64,000 bases of DNA from CAVPXC01 sp963709505 (GCA_963709505.1 CAVPXC010000022.1:1-64000); one strand, 5' to 3'; shown: positions 28,758-38,259, numbered from the stretch's first letter. Numbers and translations are program-made. The notes: a model not told the origin generated them from the sequence alone.

Positions 28758-30684
28758 AGGCTCTCCTTGACCATCTGCGCCGCGGCTCGAAGTTCATGCC
28801 AGGGACAGCCGCCAGTTCATCCACACTTGCAGCTTTGATGTCCTCGACAGAATCAAATGCCTTGAGCAGCGCCTGACGCCGTTTGGGACCAATACCAGGA
28901 ACCTTATCCAACTCCGAAGCCACGCTCGCTTTGCCGCGTAGGCTGCGGTGATAGGTAATGCCAAAGCGATGAGCTTCGTCACGGATGCGTTGCACCAGGT
29001 ACAACCCCTCCGAGTCGCGTGGCAACAGGATCGAATGCCGCTGGCCGGGCCGGAAGATCTCCTCGTGCTGCTTCGCCAGGCCCACCACCGGCACTTGGTC
29101 CAGCAGGTCAAACTCCTTGAGAACTTCGACCGCTATCCCGAGCTGGCCCTTGCCGCCGTCAACGATCACCAGGTCGGGAAGTACGGTCCAGACGGCGGTG
29201 CTGCGGCGGGCCTTGGCGCCCGGATCCTCTTGCTCAGGCTCAACCACGCGGCGGAAGCGGCGGCGCAACATCTCGCGCATCGAGGCGAAATCATCCGGCT
29301 CGCCCTGCGCGCCGCGGCCGCGAATCTTAAAGCGACGATAATCCGACTTGCGCGGAGTGCCCTCGGCAAAGACGACCATACTACCGACGGTGTTGGTGCC
29401 TTGCAGTGTCGAGATGTCAAAGCATTCGATGCGGCCCGGCGGCGTTTCCAGATCCAACGCCTTTTGCAGTTCCTGAACCGCCAGCACCTGTTTGCTCTTG
29501 TCAGCCTCGCGCACCGCGCGCAAAGTGCGCAGCGATTCGGCGGCGTTGCTCTCGGCCAGAGTCATGACGGTGACTGCCTCATCCCCGGCCGGCATGAGCA
29601 CCGCCACCGAGACGTCCTCGTCATGAGCCGCCTGCGCCTTGCGTTTATCGCTCAGCCATTCGGCGATGACGTCAACGCCGGCCGGCTCGATTGGCACCAG
29701 CACCTCTGGCGGCACCGCGGTTGCCTGATCGTAGAATTGGCTCAGGAAGGACGCCAGCAGCTCGGCCCGATCGTCATCTTTGGTATGCGGAAGCACGAAG
29801 CTCTCACGACCGATCATTTTGCCGCGACGCACGAAGAACACCTGGAACGCGGTCTCGTCGCCGCCGTCGTCGCTGGCGAAGGCGATGACGTCCTGGTCGA
29901 GCAGGCTGGTGGAGACGACCTGCTGCCGCGCCACCAATTGCCGGGCCAGCTTGATCTGATCGCGATACATGGCGGCGCGCTCGAAATTGAGCGTTCGAGC
30001 CGCGGCGCGCATCCGCCCGTCCAGCGAAGCGATGGCCTCGTCGCTGCGGCCTTCGAGAAAATCCGCCAGGCCGTGCATGACTAGACGGTATTCTTCACGA
30101 TCAACTACGCCGATGCAAGGGCCGGCGCACAGCTTGATGTCGTAATAGAGACAGGCGCGCTCGTCCTTGCCGGTGATCTCGCGGTTGCAGGTTAGATACG
30201 GGAAGACGCGGCGCAGATTGTCCAGCGTCTCACGCACGGTGAAAGCGGAGGTGTAGGGTCCGTAATAGCCAGCGCCATCGCGGTGCACCTTGCGCGTGAT
30301 CGAGACCTTAGGAAAGTCGTCCTGCCAATGGATTTTGAGGTACGGGTAGGTCTTGTCGTCCTTGAGCAGCACGTTGAAGCGCGGCTGATAGCGCTTGATC
30401 AAGGAGTTTTCAAGGATCAATGCGTCCACTTCGGTGGGGACGATGATCCACTCCAGGTCGACGATCTCCTCCACCAGCCGGCGCGTTTTCGGTGGGTGCT
30501 GGGTCGAGTTCTGGAAATAGGACCGGACGCGGGCGCGCAAGACCTTTGCCTTGCCCACGTAGATCACCTGGCTGTGCTTATCCTTCATCAAGTACACGCC
30601 GGGGTTTAGGGGCAGGCTGTCAATGCGAGCCTGCAGCGCGTCTGCCCTCAGCGCGTGCGAAGGGTCGGAGGCGGTCTGGACCAT
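28754..30684 (-). pseudogene. uvrC: Excinuclease UvrC, frameshifted in the last codons
   Basis: About 643 residues. The GIY-YIG nuclease is at residues 15-95 (PGVYLMKDKHSQVIYVGKAK), the UVR motif near 200-235, the RNase H-like endonuclease in the middle (IECFDISTLQGTNTVGSMVV, DLVIVDGGKGQL), and helix-hairpin-helix repeats at the end (LDKVPGIGPKRRQALLKAF). After VPGMNFE a missing base near 28,783 replaces the natural end AAAQMVKESL. It makes both incisions in nucleotide excision repair with UvrAB. Only the extreme C-terminus is affected. Confidence 0.9.
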
Positions 30685-30710
30685 GGCGGTATTATAGCAC
30701 AAGAGCAGTT

Positions 30711-30790
30711 ATTCAGACCGCCGGTGCGAGCACGTTGATTTCGATACGGAGGACCTACTCAATCAACGTACTCGCACCGGCGGTCTGAAT
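30711..30790. repeat. Long inverted repeat, 30-bp arms
   Basis: Arms 30711-30740 and 30761-30790 are complementary in 29 of 30 positions, with a 20-base loop. It lies 27 bases upstream of the uvrC ATG and is far longer than a terminator stem. A small foldback element (MITE-like) or a strong RNA hairpin are the options. Confidence 0.75.
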
Positions 30791-30896
30791 AGCTGCATAC
30801 TAAAGAGCTTATCGGAACTTAAAAGAGCCGGACGCAAGGAAGCATTAGCCTCGCTCCGCCCGGCTCCCTTGAAGTCGTATCCGCTCAAGCGAGCCG

Positions 30897-31490
30897 CTAC
30901 GGCCCGATCGGCGTGATCGACTGGTCAGCCACCCTGTTGGCCCGACGGCGGCGCCACCAGCGGAAAGCGTATACGAAAAAGACCATCAGCGCGACGAAGG
31001 TAAACACCGGCACCAGAATGGACAGGATGCTGACCACTATCGCGATAATGTCCTCGACCGTGCTAACCACCGGATTGCCCAGGCCGCCGGTGGTAACAGT
31101 TACCACGGGCCTGAGCGTGGCCTTGGTGGCGTGCACACTTCCGGCTAAAAGCAGGCCGCAGACCAGCGCGACCCCTGGATGGATGTTGCTGATGGCGTTG
31201 CTGTTTGCGGCAAACAGGATCGCACCCGCCGCGGGGCGGACGACCGTCTGAATGACGTCGTTAGCGTGATCCACGGCCGGGATCTTGTCGGCGACGGTTT
31301 CGATCAGCAGCAGCACCACCAGCACACCGATCACCCACGGGTCGGTGAGCCAGTCGAACGGCGGCCGCAGCTCGATCAGGTTGGTAAACCGCGCAGTCAG
31401 CGCGACGATTAGCAACGGCAAGTAGGCGTTCAGGCCGGCCGACGAGGACAGCCCGAAAGATGTGAAGACGTTTGCCAAGCCATTGATCAT
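30897..31490 (-). CDS. DUF4126 membrane protein
   Basis: A 197-residue protein with four to five hydrophobic helices. Typical family segments are ANVFTSFGLSSSAGLNAYLP and LPLLIVALTARF at the start, then VADKIPAVDHANDVIQTVVR and PAAGAILFAA. Its C-terminus is a positively charged tail (RWWRRRRANR) on the cytoplasmic side. DUF4126 proteins have no known function. It lies 40 bp downstream of the DUF4013 gene on the same strand. Confidence 0.75.
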   Translation of the reverse strand: MINGLANVFTSFGLSSSAGLNAYLPLLIVALTARFTNLIELRPPFDWLTDPWVIGVLVVLLLIETVADKIPAVDHANDVIQTVVRPAAGAILFAANSNAISNIHPGVALVCGLLLAGSVHATKATLRPVVTVTTGGLGNPVVSTVEDIIAIVVSILSILVPVFTFVALMVFFVYAFRWWRRRRANRVADQSITPIGP

Positions 31491-31530
31491 GGCAATTCAC
31501 TCCGGCGCTGTAGGGCGCCCATACCAGGCG

Positions 31531-32412
31531 CTACAGCTGTGTCTCGTCCAGCAAGCCCGGTTCAGGCGACAGGGGAGCCGGCGGTTGAGGCTCGACCTGG
31601 GGAGCCATATCTACCACAGGTGCTGGAGCAACCGGCGTGACCGCCTGCGTGGGTGCGGGCGCAACGGGCGTGACCGCTTGCGAGGGCTGAGGTTCTGGCA
31701 GCCCATAGGCCCAGCTCTGCAGCACGGCCTTGTCGATGCCGACCTGCGCGTACAGATGCGATTGGATCAGCATAGTGATCAGTTGGGCGGCGGGCACCGT
31801 AACGATCAGCCCGATCAAGCAAAGCAGTGCGCCGATTACACTACCAAGAAAACTGACGACCATCGCAGCCAGGAAGTACACGATAGTGACGATAATCACG
31901 TCGCCGATGTGTTCGCGCGTGAAGCGAAGGATATCGCCGAACTGGAAACCGCTGGAGATCTGTTCAGTCTCGGCAATGCGAATGTAGATCCTCGGCGAGA
32001 CCAAGATGACAACCAACGTCCAGAGGAAGATCAGACAGCCGAGGCAAGCAAAGCCCAGCGCACCGATAGTTGCTAAGGTGTCGTTGCTGTCCATCATAGC
32101 GGCAGGCACGATCATGAACAGACCGATCAAGATGGCGGGGAGCGCCCAAACGAGCAGGGCGACCGTCAGCTTGACGCCGAGCACCAGCCATTCGCCCCAG
32201 CGGTCCTTCCACTCGGGCAGAGGATAGCGGTCGCCGCGGCGCACGTTGCGTAGGACCTCCAGGGCGTAACCCATGATGATGAAATAGCCCAGGATGCCGA
32301 TCAGGATGGTCGAAAGTAGTGAGCTGATGATCAGAACCAAAGTCCCGATCAAGATCTTGTTCAGCCAACGAGGGTCATCGAATATGTAGGAAAAAGACTT
32401 GCCGATATTCAT
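31531..32412 (-). CDS. DUF4013 membrane protein, copy A
   Basis: A 293-residue protein. Residues 1-220 carry the DUF4013 pattern: GKSFSYIFDDPRWLNKILIG, IMGYALEVLRNVRRGDRYPL then PEWKDRWGEWLVLG, followed by hydrophobic helices and AAQLITMLIQSHLYAQVG. The C-terminal 70 residues are a Pro/Ala/Gln tail with the repeat AVTPVAPAPTQAVTPVAPAP. Copy B at 32601-33482 has the same length and order. Function unknown; both are membrane proteins with flexible cytoplasmic or external tails. Confidence 0.8.
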   Translation of the reverse strand: MNIGKSFSYIFDDPRWLNKILIGTLVLIISSLLSTILIGILGYFIIMGYALEVLRNVRRGDRYPLPEWKDRWGEWLVLGVKLTVALLVWALPAILIGLFMIVPAAMMDSNDTLATIGALGFACLGCLIFLWTLVVILVSPRIYIRIAETEQISSGFQFGDILRFTREHIGDVIIVTIVYFLAAMVVSFLGSVIGALLCLIGLIVTVPAAQLITMLIQSHLYAQVGIDKAVLQSWAYGLPEPQPSQAVTPVAPAPTQAVTPVAPAPVVDMAPQVEPQPPAPLSPEPGLLDETQL

Positions 32413-32532
32413 TTTGAGCTCCTTATCACAGCGAATGGGTAACAACGAATTGACAGCATCACAAACACGCAACATTGCGCGATCAGGTGTCTGCTTCTCA
32501 ATTATACCTCAGGACGGGCTTGAAAACAACGT

Positions 32533-32575
32533 TGCGGAGGCCGCGGGCGAATTTTGGGGACCCGCGACCTCCGCA
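32533..32575 (-). terminator. Terminator-like hairpin between DUF4013 genes
   Basis: Arms TGCGGAGGCCGCGGG and CCCGCGACCTCCGCA pair with one mismatch around a 13-base loop. On the minus strand ACGTTGTTTT follows. It would end transcription of copy B before copy A. Confidence 0.6.
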
Positions 32576-32600
32576 GCGCAGCGTGTAGGTAGTTGCAGGC

Positions 32601-33482
32601 TCAACGGGTGACGTTCGTGCCGGAGTCCGATGGGGTTTCCGACGGCTTGACCACGATTGAGCCGTCCGGTGCGACCACCATAGTGTTCTGAGTCGGCTCC
32701 TTAGGGGATCGACTGACCGTCGGCGCAGGCGGCGGTGGGGTCGCTGGCGACACCGGCGCTGCCGGCGGCTCCACGACAGGCTCAGCGACCGCACTGGCAC
32801 GTAGGCCGATTTGAGCGTAGAGGTGCACGCTAATCAGGTTGGCGATGAATGTGGCCGCGGGAATGGTGATGACCCAACCAATAAGGCACAGCAGTACGCC
32901 TGCCAGCGAACCGATGGTCACCGCTATGATCATTGCGGCGACCGATACGAGCACCGCAATAATCACCTCGCCGATATTGCGCTTGGTCCACACGTAGATG
33001 CTATCCACCTTGAACGCGCTGCCAACATCCTCGGTCTCAGCCAATCGAATGCTGATGGCCGGGGTGACCAAAGCCACGATGATCCACCAGAGCAGGGACA
33101 GGCAGGCCACGACAGCTACCATCAGGCCTCCGAACAGCCCCAGCAGATCGCTGTCGGTCCACATCATTTGGTTGCCCAGGCCGTTGAAGACGCTAAGCAG
33201 CAGGGCCGGCAGGCTCCAGACCAGCAGCGCCAGCCAGAGCTTTAGGCCGAGGATCATCCATTCGCTCCACTTATCACGCCATTCCGGCAGCGGGTGGGTG
33301 CTGCCCTGTCGCACGTTGCGCAGCACCTCCAGGGCGTAACCCGACACGATAGCCAGGCCCAAAAAGCCAACCAGTACGGCTGTAAACGGCAGGCTTACTG
33401 CCAGGATCAGGCTGCCGATCAGGACTTTCTTGAGCCAGTCCCTATCTTGAAAAACGTAGCTAAACGACTTGCCGATGTCCAC
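32601..33482 (-). CDS. DUF4013 membrane protein, copy B
   Basis: A 293-residue paralog of the gene at 31531-32412: GKSFSYVFQDRDWLKKVLIG, VSGYALEVLRNVRQGSTHPL, PEWRDKWSEWMILG, then helices and LISVHLYAQIG. Its tail differs in sequence but is again proline-rich (PATPPPPAPTVSRSPKEP) and ends DSGTNVTR. The pair must come from a tandem duplication in which the membrane part was kept and the tails diverged. Confidence 0.8.
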   Translation of the reverse strand: MDIGKSFSYVFQDRDWLKKVLIGSLILAVSLPFTAVLVGFLGLAIVSGYALEVLRNVRQGSTHPLPEWRDKWSEWMILGLKLWLALLVWSLPALLLSVFNGLGNQMMWTDSDLLGLFGGLMVAVVACLSLLWWIIVALVTPAISIRLAETEDVGSAFKVDSIYVWTKRNIGEVIIAVLVSVAAMIIAVTIGSLAGVLLCLIGWVITIPAATFIANLISVHLYAQIGLRASAVAEPVVEPPAAPVSPATPPPPAPTVSRSPKEPTQNTMVVAPDGSIVVKPSETPSDSGTNVTR

Positions 33483-33597
33483 GGTATCCTCCTTGTAACA
33501 TCCTTTCTGTTATGCAACTCCAACGCCGGTCAGACGCCGGCTCCAAATTGAGACTTCTTTCGAGGCAGTCTCGTTTGTCTATACGCACGATGTTATT

Positions 33598-33722
33598 GGA
33601 GGTTGCAGGTGGCAAATGGCAGATGGCAAGTCGCAGGTGGCAAGTCGCAGGTGGCAGGTGGCAAGTCGCAGGTGGCAGGTGGCAGTGGCAGGTGGCAGTG
33701 GCAGGTGGCAGTGGCAATGGAT
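33598..33722. repeat. Degenerate 7-bp tandem repeat array
   Basis: About 18 units based on GGTGGCA and AGTCGCA, ending in a 13-base superunit (GGTGGCAGTGGCA) repeated three times. It resembles short tandem repeat arrays seen in Chloroflexota and cyanobacteria. It is not a CRISPR: units are too short and there are no spacers. Confidence 0.8.
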
Positions 33723-33754
33723 CACATCCGGTCTGAAGGCGCACCGCTAGGACT

Positions 33755-33856
33755 CCGTCATGCCCGCGTGCGCAAGAGCGACGATCCTTTCCACGTCATG
33801 CCCGTGCACGCGGGCATCCATCCAGATGGGCCCCGCGTGCGCGGGGGTGACGATGA
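33755..33856. repeat. REP-like palindrome cluster
   Basis: Two direct copies of GTCATGCCCGYG with GCGGGCATCCA complements, then GGCCCCGCGTGCGCGGGGGTG. The same unit occurs at 27607. Together with the 33490-33910 interval these repeats explain the absence of genes there. Confidence 0.7.
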
Positions 33857-33947
33857 ATAGCGTTGTGACCTTGTTCAACCTGCAAACTTGCTGTATACTG
33901 GCATGGTGACACTCCACATGGGCTGAAGCCCAGCGGCTTCCAGGGAG

Positions 33948-35164
33948 CTAATGAGGCGCCCTGGCCAGGTCCGGGGTGTCGGCCCGACTACGCAGCGTTT
34001 CACGAAGAAACGGCCTGCGATACATTGGAGAAGGTGGAGCGATATGACCAGGTTCGCCGTAGATGTGCGCAGACAAGATGTTGACTGCGCCGACAACGTC
34101 CCGGTGGAACACGCCACCGCAAGCCGCGCATCGATAGATGCGTCCGCTGGGCTTTTGCCTTTGCCCACACACGGGGCATGTCTGGGTCGTGTAGTGCTCA
34201 TCCTGCAGCACGACCTCGATCCCGACATGCTCGGCCTTGTACGTGATGTACTGGCGCAGCCGCCCATGCGACCAGCCAGACACCTTCTGGTTCGTTCGGT
34301 GTCCCAGGTTGACGCCATCGGCCACGTCCCGCACGTCGCCAATGACGATCTTGCCTGCACGCCGGGCCACTGCATGATCGACCACGGCCCGACGACTTTG
34401 TGCAGGATGTCCCTTTCCCGGCGTTCTTGTTGGGCCTTGAAACGGTTCATCCGTTTCTGGATGCGCTTCCGGTTGTTCGACCCGCGCTTCTTCCGATCCC
34501 GCAAAGAGGCGAGTTCAGATCGGCGCTTGTTGCCGTACTGCTTGCAGGCTCTGCAGCGCCCGGCAGGAGAGCACCAGGGCTTGCTCGGTGTCCGCTATGA
34601 CGGCCGGGTGGATTTCGCCCATGTCGACCGCCAGCACCCGGTCTCCCGGTGCGGCTGGCGGGACCAGACCGTCTTCGAGCACCATGTGCCAGGTGTACTT
34701 GTAGGACTTCTTGTCGAACACAAGCCGGGCTTCCAAAACCCGACAGGTACTCCCAAGCGGCGGGAAGGCCACCGTGATCGGAGCCAGGCCCCAGCGCGAG
34801 CCAGAAGCAGGGTGCTGCCGCTCTTACGGATGCCGGTATTCTTCCAGATCGTGGTTCTAAAGCCCCGGCGATGCTTGGGATACCGCGCTGCCGTGTTCCC
34901 GTTCCGCTTGAGGGTTCTCGCCGTCTTGCACGACCGATAGAACGCCTGCTGGGCCGCATCCCGGCTGTGCGCGTGTAGGATCGTGCCGCCCGACTGGTAG
35001 TCCTCCCAGCGGTAGGCCGACTTTTCGGAAAGCCAAACGCCCTTCTTGCGGAAGGTGCGCCAATGGTTGGAAAGCGTTGCGTTGTAGTGCCTGGCGCTTT
35101 CCTTATTCAGTTCATCGGCCAGGGCTTTACTGCCCCGGTAGGGAAGCGTCTGCGTGGTGATCAT
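33948..35164 (-). pseudogene. tnpB: RNA-guided nuclease TnpB, three frameshifts
   Basis: About 400 residues spread over three frames. N-terminal part: GSKALADELNKESARHYNAT. RuvC-I: RVLAVDMGEIHPAVIADTEQ. Bridge: YGNKRRSELASLRDRKKRGS. The C-terminal zinc finger is CPVCGQRQKPSGRIYRCAAC, and RuvC-III is DVVGAVNIL. Shifts are needed near 34,760, 34,520 and 34,380. TnpB proteins are small Cas12-like nucleases guided by an RNA read from the element's right end. The residues needed for activity are present, so the natural gene could be intact. Confidence 0.8.
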
Positions 35165-35559
35165 AGTTTGGATTGGGCAGCGATGTACTTCTGGATGGTC
35201 TCGCTACTGACGTTGACTGCGGTACTGGCAAAGTAGGAACGAGTCCAGAGGGATGGCAAACGTTGCAGGTGCTTGTGCTTTTTCCGAAGCTCTCTCGAAG
35301 TAGCGCCCTTGCATTCTTGTACGATGTCTGCCGCTGCATCGCTGGGCCAAGCTCGCAGGAACAAGTGGACATGGTCTGGCTGGATAGCTAACTCAAAAAT
35401 CTCCCATCCCTTTTCTTCGCACTTTGCCTCGATGAGAGATCGCAGATCCTTGGCTACTTCTCCAACCAATACTGGTTTGCGCCGCTTGGGGCACCAGATG
35501 AGATGGTATACGATTAGGTGTACTCTGTGTTCGTCTCTTTGGTATTCCATATGTTGCAT
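35161..35559 (-). CDS. tnpA: IS200/IS605 transposase TnpA (HUH Y1)
   Basis: About 132 residues from ATG 35559 (35550 and 35586 are alternatives). The HUH motif is IQPDHVHLFL and the catalytic tyrosine lies in SSETIQKYIAAQ; ADIVQECKGATSRELRKKHK is also typical. It cuts and joins single-stranded DNA at the hairpin ends, moving without target duplication. It is intact, while tnpB beside it is broken. Confidence 0.9.
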   Translation of the reverse strand: MQHMEYQRDEHRVHLIVYHLIWCPKRRKPVLVGEVAKDLRSLIEAKCEEKGWEIFELAIQPDHVHLFLRAWPSDAAADIVQECKGATSRELRKKHKHLQRLPSLWTRSYFASTAVNVSSETIQKYIAAQSKL

Positions 35560-35807
35560 CATACAACTATTTCGACAATCGTGCAAGTCTGAGACTCTGG
35601 CTACCCTGGCCCGTGCCGGGCTGCGGGCACGGGAAGCCGGGGAAAAGCCCGCCTACCCAGCCAGGGAGCTGGGCGCACTGGTCCGCCAGGGCTGAAGCCC
35701 TGCGGCTTGCGGCGGGCTAATTCTCTGTCACTCCGTTAGCCATTGCTAAGAGCACTCGAACCACCGGATCGTGACTAAATGAGGCCATCAAGGCGGTCAT
35801 CCAAACC

Positions 35808-36887
35808 ATGCACGAGGCTATAGAAAACAGCATGTTCACTTATCCCTTTCGCTTTACAGACGTTGCCCACGAGTACATCGTGGGCACGTTGATGTTGGAA
35901 GACAACGCGCCAGCGGCCGACACGGACGCTCCCTGTTACCGCTCCGGCCAGCTTTGCCTGGACAACGGGCGCTGTCTTGACCTCGTTTTCACGCATAGTC
36001 CGGCCACTGCCGGCTTCATGTACCTGTGGACGACTGCGCCGGAGCCGCATCTGTTCGATATCATCGGCCTGCCCGGCCAGGCGCCGCCGTCAGGGGAGAT
36101 CCGCCTGCCGGGCCAACTGTTGCTGGGTGCGGCCCGAACCGAGTTGACGGGTGAGGCAATTCGCGGCGTGCTGTGCTCTCCCACCTTCCAGGAAGCGTTG
36201 GCGGGCTACACCCAAAACAACCTGGTGATTCTGCCCGTGCTGCGCGAGGGCGCCAAGTACCGGATCGGCAACGCCTTGTTCAAGAACTACGGTTTTTACT
36301 GCGACGAGGCCCTGGTCGATTCGCATCACGTCTTCGATCCCTCCGTGCCGCGCTACAGCCGTCGCGTGGAGACCACCATCGTCAAGGACCAGGACATCTC
36401 CCCATCGCAACGCAAGGAAAAGACCGTGGCGCTGGTCGGCGACAGCATCGCCAGCGGCATTGTCATGTTGGGGGTGTTCAAGCTACTGGAAGAGCGTTTC
36501 GCGCACATCGAGCAGATCGAAGTGATCGCGCCGTTTGCCACCTTACGCGGGCTGGCGCGGCTGGCGTTCTACGGCCCGCCGAAGTTTCGGGTGCGGGTAC
36601 ACATCTTTGAGACGATCTTGAACGCATTGCCCCCCGATTACTATTACTCCGCCCATTTCTCAGAGCCTGAGTTTCACATTCGCCCCGAACTGGAGGAGCA
36701 GTACCGGCAATGGTGGGGGCGCGACGCAGACGGCAACAGCATCGCCGACACCGCGTGCGCCGGCTACGGCTGGGCCGAGGCTTTCTTCAACCCCAGGAAA
36801 CAGATCCAGATGATCGACGAACAGCTGATGGAGCGGCATCAGTTGGCGATCTCGGACATCGTGAAGCGCAATCTTAAAGTGACTTAG
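35808..36887 (+). CDS. Uncharacterised protein with PRTase-like motif
   Basis: A 359-residue protein I do not recognise as a named family. Near residue 208 it has KTVALVGDSIASGIVMLGVF, close to the PRPP loop of type I phosphoribosyltransferases (VxLVDDSxxxGxT). The flanks predict an alpha/beta fold: EQIEVIAPFATLRGLARLAF follows, as in the hood and core of those enzymes. The first 130 residues may be a separate beta domain. No purine or pyrimidine genes are nearby. The ATG follows the IS605 left end by 90 bp, and the gene ends 3 bases into the convergent SDR stop. Confidence 0.5.
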   Translation: MHEAIENSMFTYPFRFTDVAHEYIVGTLMLEDNAPAADTDAPCYRSGQLCLDNGRCLDLVFTHSPATAGFMYLWTTAPEPHLFDIIGLPGQAPPSGEIRLPGQLLLGAARTELTGEAIRGVLCSPTFQEALAGYTQNNLVILPVLREGAKYRIGNALFKNYGFYCDEALVDSHHVFDPSVPRYSRRVETTIVKDQDISPSQRKEKTVALVGDSIASGIVMLGVFKLLEERFAHIEQIEVIAPFATLRGLARLAFYGPPKFRVRVHIFETILNALPPDYYYSAHFSEPEFHIRPELEEQYRQWWGRDADGNSIADTACAGYGWAEAFFNPRKQIQMIDEQLMERHQLAISDIVKRNLKVT

Positions 36888-37654
36888 GCAAGCGGCAGTA
36901 TGCCTAGGCTTATGCCGCCATCTACCACCAGGACGGCGCCGGTTGTGAAGCTTGACGCGTCCGAGGCCAGGTACAGCGCCGCTCCTGTCACTTCCTCGCT
37001 CTCAGCAATGCGGCCGGCAGGGGTCATCTTCTCCAGCACCGCCTTGAATTGCGGGTTCGTCCAAAGCGGGGCCGAGAACTTGGTCTTGACAAAGCCGGGC
37101 GCGATGCAGTTGACCTGGATGTTATCTGGCCCGAGCTCGGCGGCCAACACCTTTGTCAGCATGATCACGGCGGCTTTGCTGGTGCTGTAAACGCCCATCA
37201 TCGGCCCCGGGTTGATTCCGGCGACGCTGGCGACGTTGATGATCTTGCCGCCGCCCTGCTGTTTCATGATCGGCGCCACGGCCTTGGCCGTGAAGAAATA
37301 TCCCTTGACGTTGACCTCGAAGATCTTGTCCCAATGGCTGCCGTCGGCGGTCAGGATGGGGCCAAAGTGGGGGTTGGCGGCGGCGTTGTTGACGGCGATG
37401 TCGACGCGGCCGAACTCGGCCAAGGAGCGCTCGACAACCATCTCGATCTGATCCTGCTGGCCGGCGTACGCGGCAATGGCGATCGCGCGGCCGCCGGCAG
37501 CCCGGATCTGCTCCGCCACCGGGCCGACGTTTTCGATCTTGCGGCTGGTGAGCACGACAGCCGCGCCCGCCTGCGCATAGGCCGTCGCAATGGCCTCGCC
37601 GATGCCGCGCGAGGCGCCGGTGATGATGGCGACTTTTCCTGTAAGGTCAAGCAT
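36884..37654 (-). CDS. Short-chain dehydrogenase/reductase
   Basis: 256 residues: MLDLTGKVAIITGASRGIGE with the NAD(P) motif, NNAAANPHFG, the catalytic Ser region, YSTSKAAVIMLTKVLAAELG, and DGGISLGI at the end. It is a classical SDR of unknown alcohol or ketone substrate. Its ATG overlaps by eight bases the stop of the CopG antitoxin gene upstream on the same strand. It meets the unknown gene at 35808 tail to tail. Confidence 0.85.
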   Translation of the reverse strand: MLDLTGKVAIITGASRGIGEAIATAYAQAGAAVVLTSRKIENVGPVAEQIRAAGGRAIAIAAYAGQQDQIEMVVERSLAEFGRVDIAVNNAAANPHFGPILTADGSHWDKIFEVNVKGYFFTAKAVAPIMKQQGGGKIINVASVAGINPGPMMGVYSTSKAAVIMLTKVLAAELGPDNIQVNCIAPGFVKTKFSAPLWTNPQFKAVLEKMTPAGRIAESEEVTGAALYLASDASSFTTGAVLVVDGGISLGILPLA

Positions 37655-37988
37655 CCTGATGCTCCTGGCGACCGTATTCTTCACGAGTCTCAGCCACTCT
37701 CGTTCCGACAGTTCTCGGCACAATCTGCTGCAATCGTTCACTCAACCAAAGATTGGCCAGTGTCTCAGCCGAGATTCCCTGCCTGCGGGCTGCCTCAGAC
37801 AAGCGCTTGGCTACGCCCTGTTCCAGAGGCAGTAAGATCGTGCTGCGCTGCAAACTCACTTTGAATTCGACTGGCTCAGTCTCGTCCCAATAGTCAGCCA
37901 AGCTGTGGGTGTTCCAGAACTCGGCAGCTGCTTCAATGCTTCCGAAGTCCTCAGGGATCCGATCCCGTACTTTATCACTTTCGTCCAT
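37647..37988 (-). CDS. CopG/BrnA-like antitoxin
   Basis: 113 residues. N-terminal part: DFGSIEAAAEFWNTHSLADY and WDETEPVEFKV, the typical 'xxFWdTHdlxDY' stretch of BrnA/CopG-type antitoxins. A ribbon-helix-helix follows (LPLEQGVAKRLSEAARRQGI SAETLANLWL, split here by a space). It overlaps the upstream toxin gene by 14 bases. It should bind the toxin and repress the operon. Confidence 0.7.
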   Translation of the reverse strand: MDESDKVRDRIPEDFGSIEAAAEFWNTHSLADYWDETEPVEFKVSLQRSTILLPLEQGVAKRLSEAARRQGISAETLANLWLSERLQQIVPRTVGTRVAETREEYGRQEHQDA

Positions 37989-38259
37989 ATTGTCTGCGCT
38001 CTCCAAAATCCATATCACGGGCGCTGATTACTAGAGCTATACCGCCTACCTTGCGTATGAAATAGACGATCAAATAGCGTCCTGCTTCTGTCTGACCCAA
38101 CGCGGCGTAGAGATCTTCGCCCTGTATTCTCCCGCGCTCGTGGCGGCGAAACTGCGGTCGGCCAGCAAACAACTCTTCAACTTCAAGGGGATCAACTCGG
38201 TGTTTCTCAATTAGCTTGTCGACAACATCGGGCAGCCAAATTAAGTCTGATATGTCCAC
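37975..38259 (-). CDS. brnT: BrnT-like toxin
   Basis: 94 residues starting at a GTG with GGAG five bases upstream (TTG at 38286 is a longer alternative). The RelE-like BrnT fold is suggested by LIWLPDVVDKLIEKHRVDPL, EELFAGRPQFRRHERG, EDLYAALGQTEAGRYLIVYF and ISARDMDFGERRQY. BrnT cleaves mRNA and is neutralised by BrnA. The gene order toxin then antitoxin is as in known brnTA operons. Confidence 0.75.
   Translation of the reverse strand: MDISDLIWLPDVVDKLIEKHRVDPLEVEELFAGRPQFRRHERGRIQGEDLYAALGQTEAGRYLIVYFIRKVGGIALVISARDMDFGERRQYGRK

Larger units (their letters stand above)
33905..35720 (-). mobile_element. IS200/IS605-family element with tnpA and tnpB
   Basis: A Y1 transposase and a TnpB gene in the same direction, overlapping by ATGA. 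Both outer ends carry a related hairpin, GAAGCC-loop-GGCTTC: right end at 33925-33940, left end near 35692-35706. These subterminal hairpins are what TnpA recognises. Exact cleavage sites are not determined. No inverted terminal repeats or target duplication are expected for this family. Confidence 0.75.

Noticed and set aside
28948..30084. 378-codon plus frame opposite uvrC
   Set aside because: Antisense to uvrC, histidine- and leucine-rich noise with no ribosome site.
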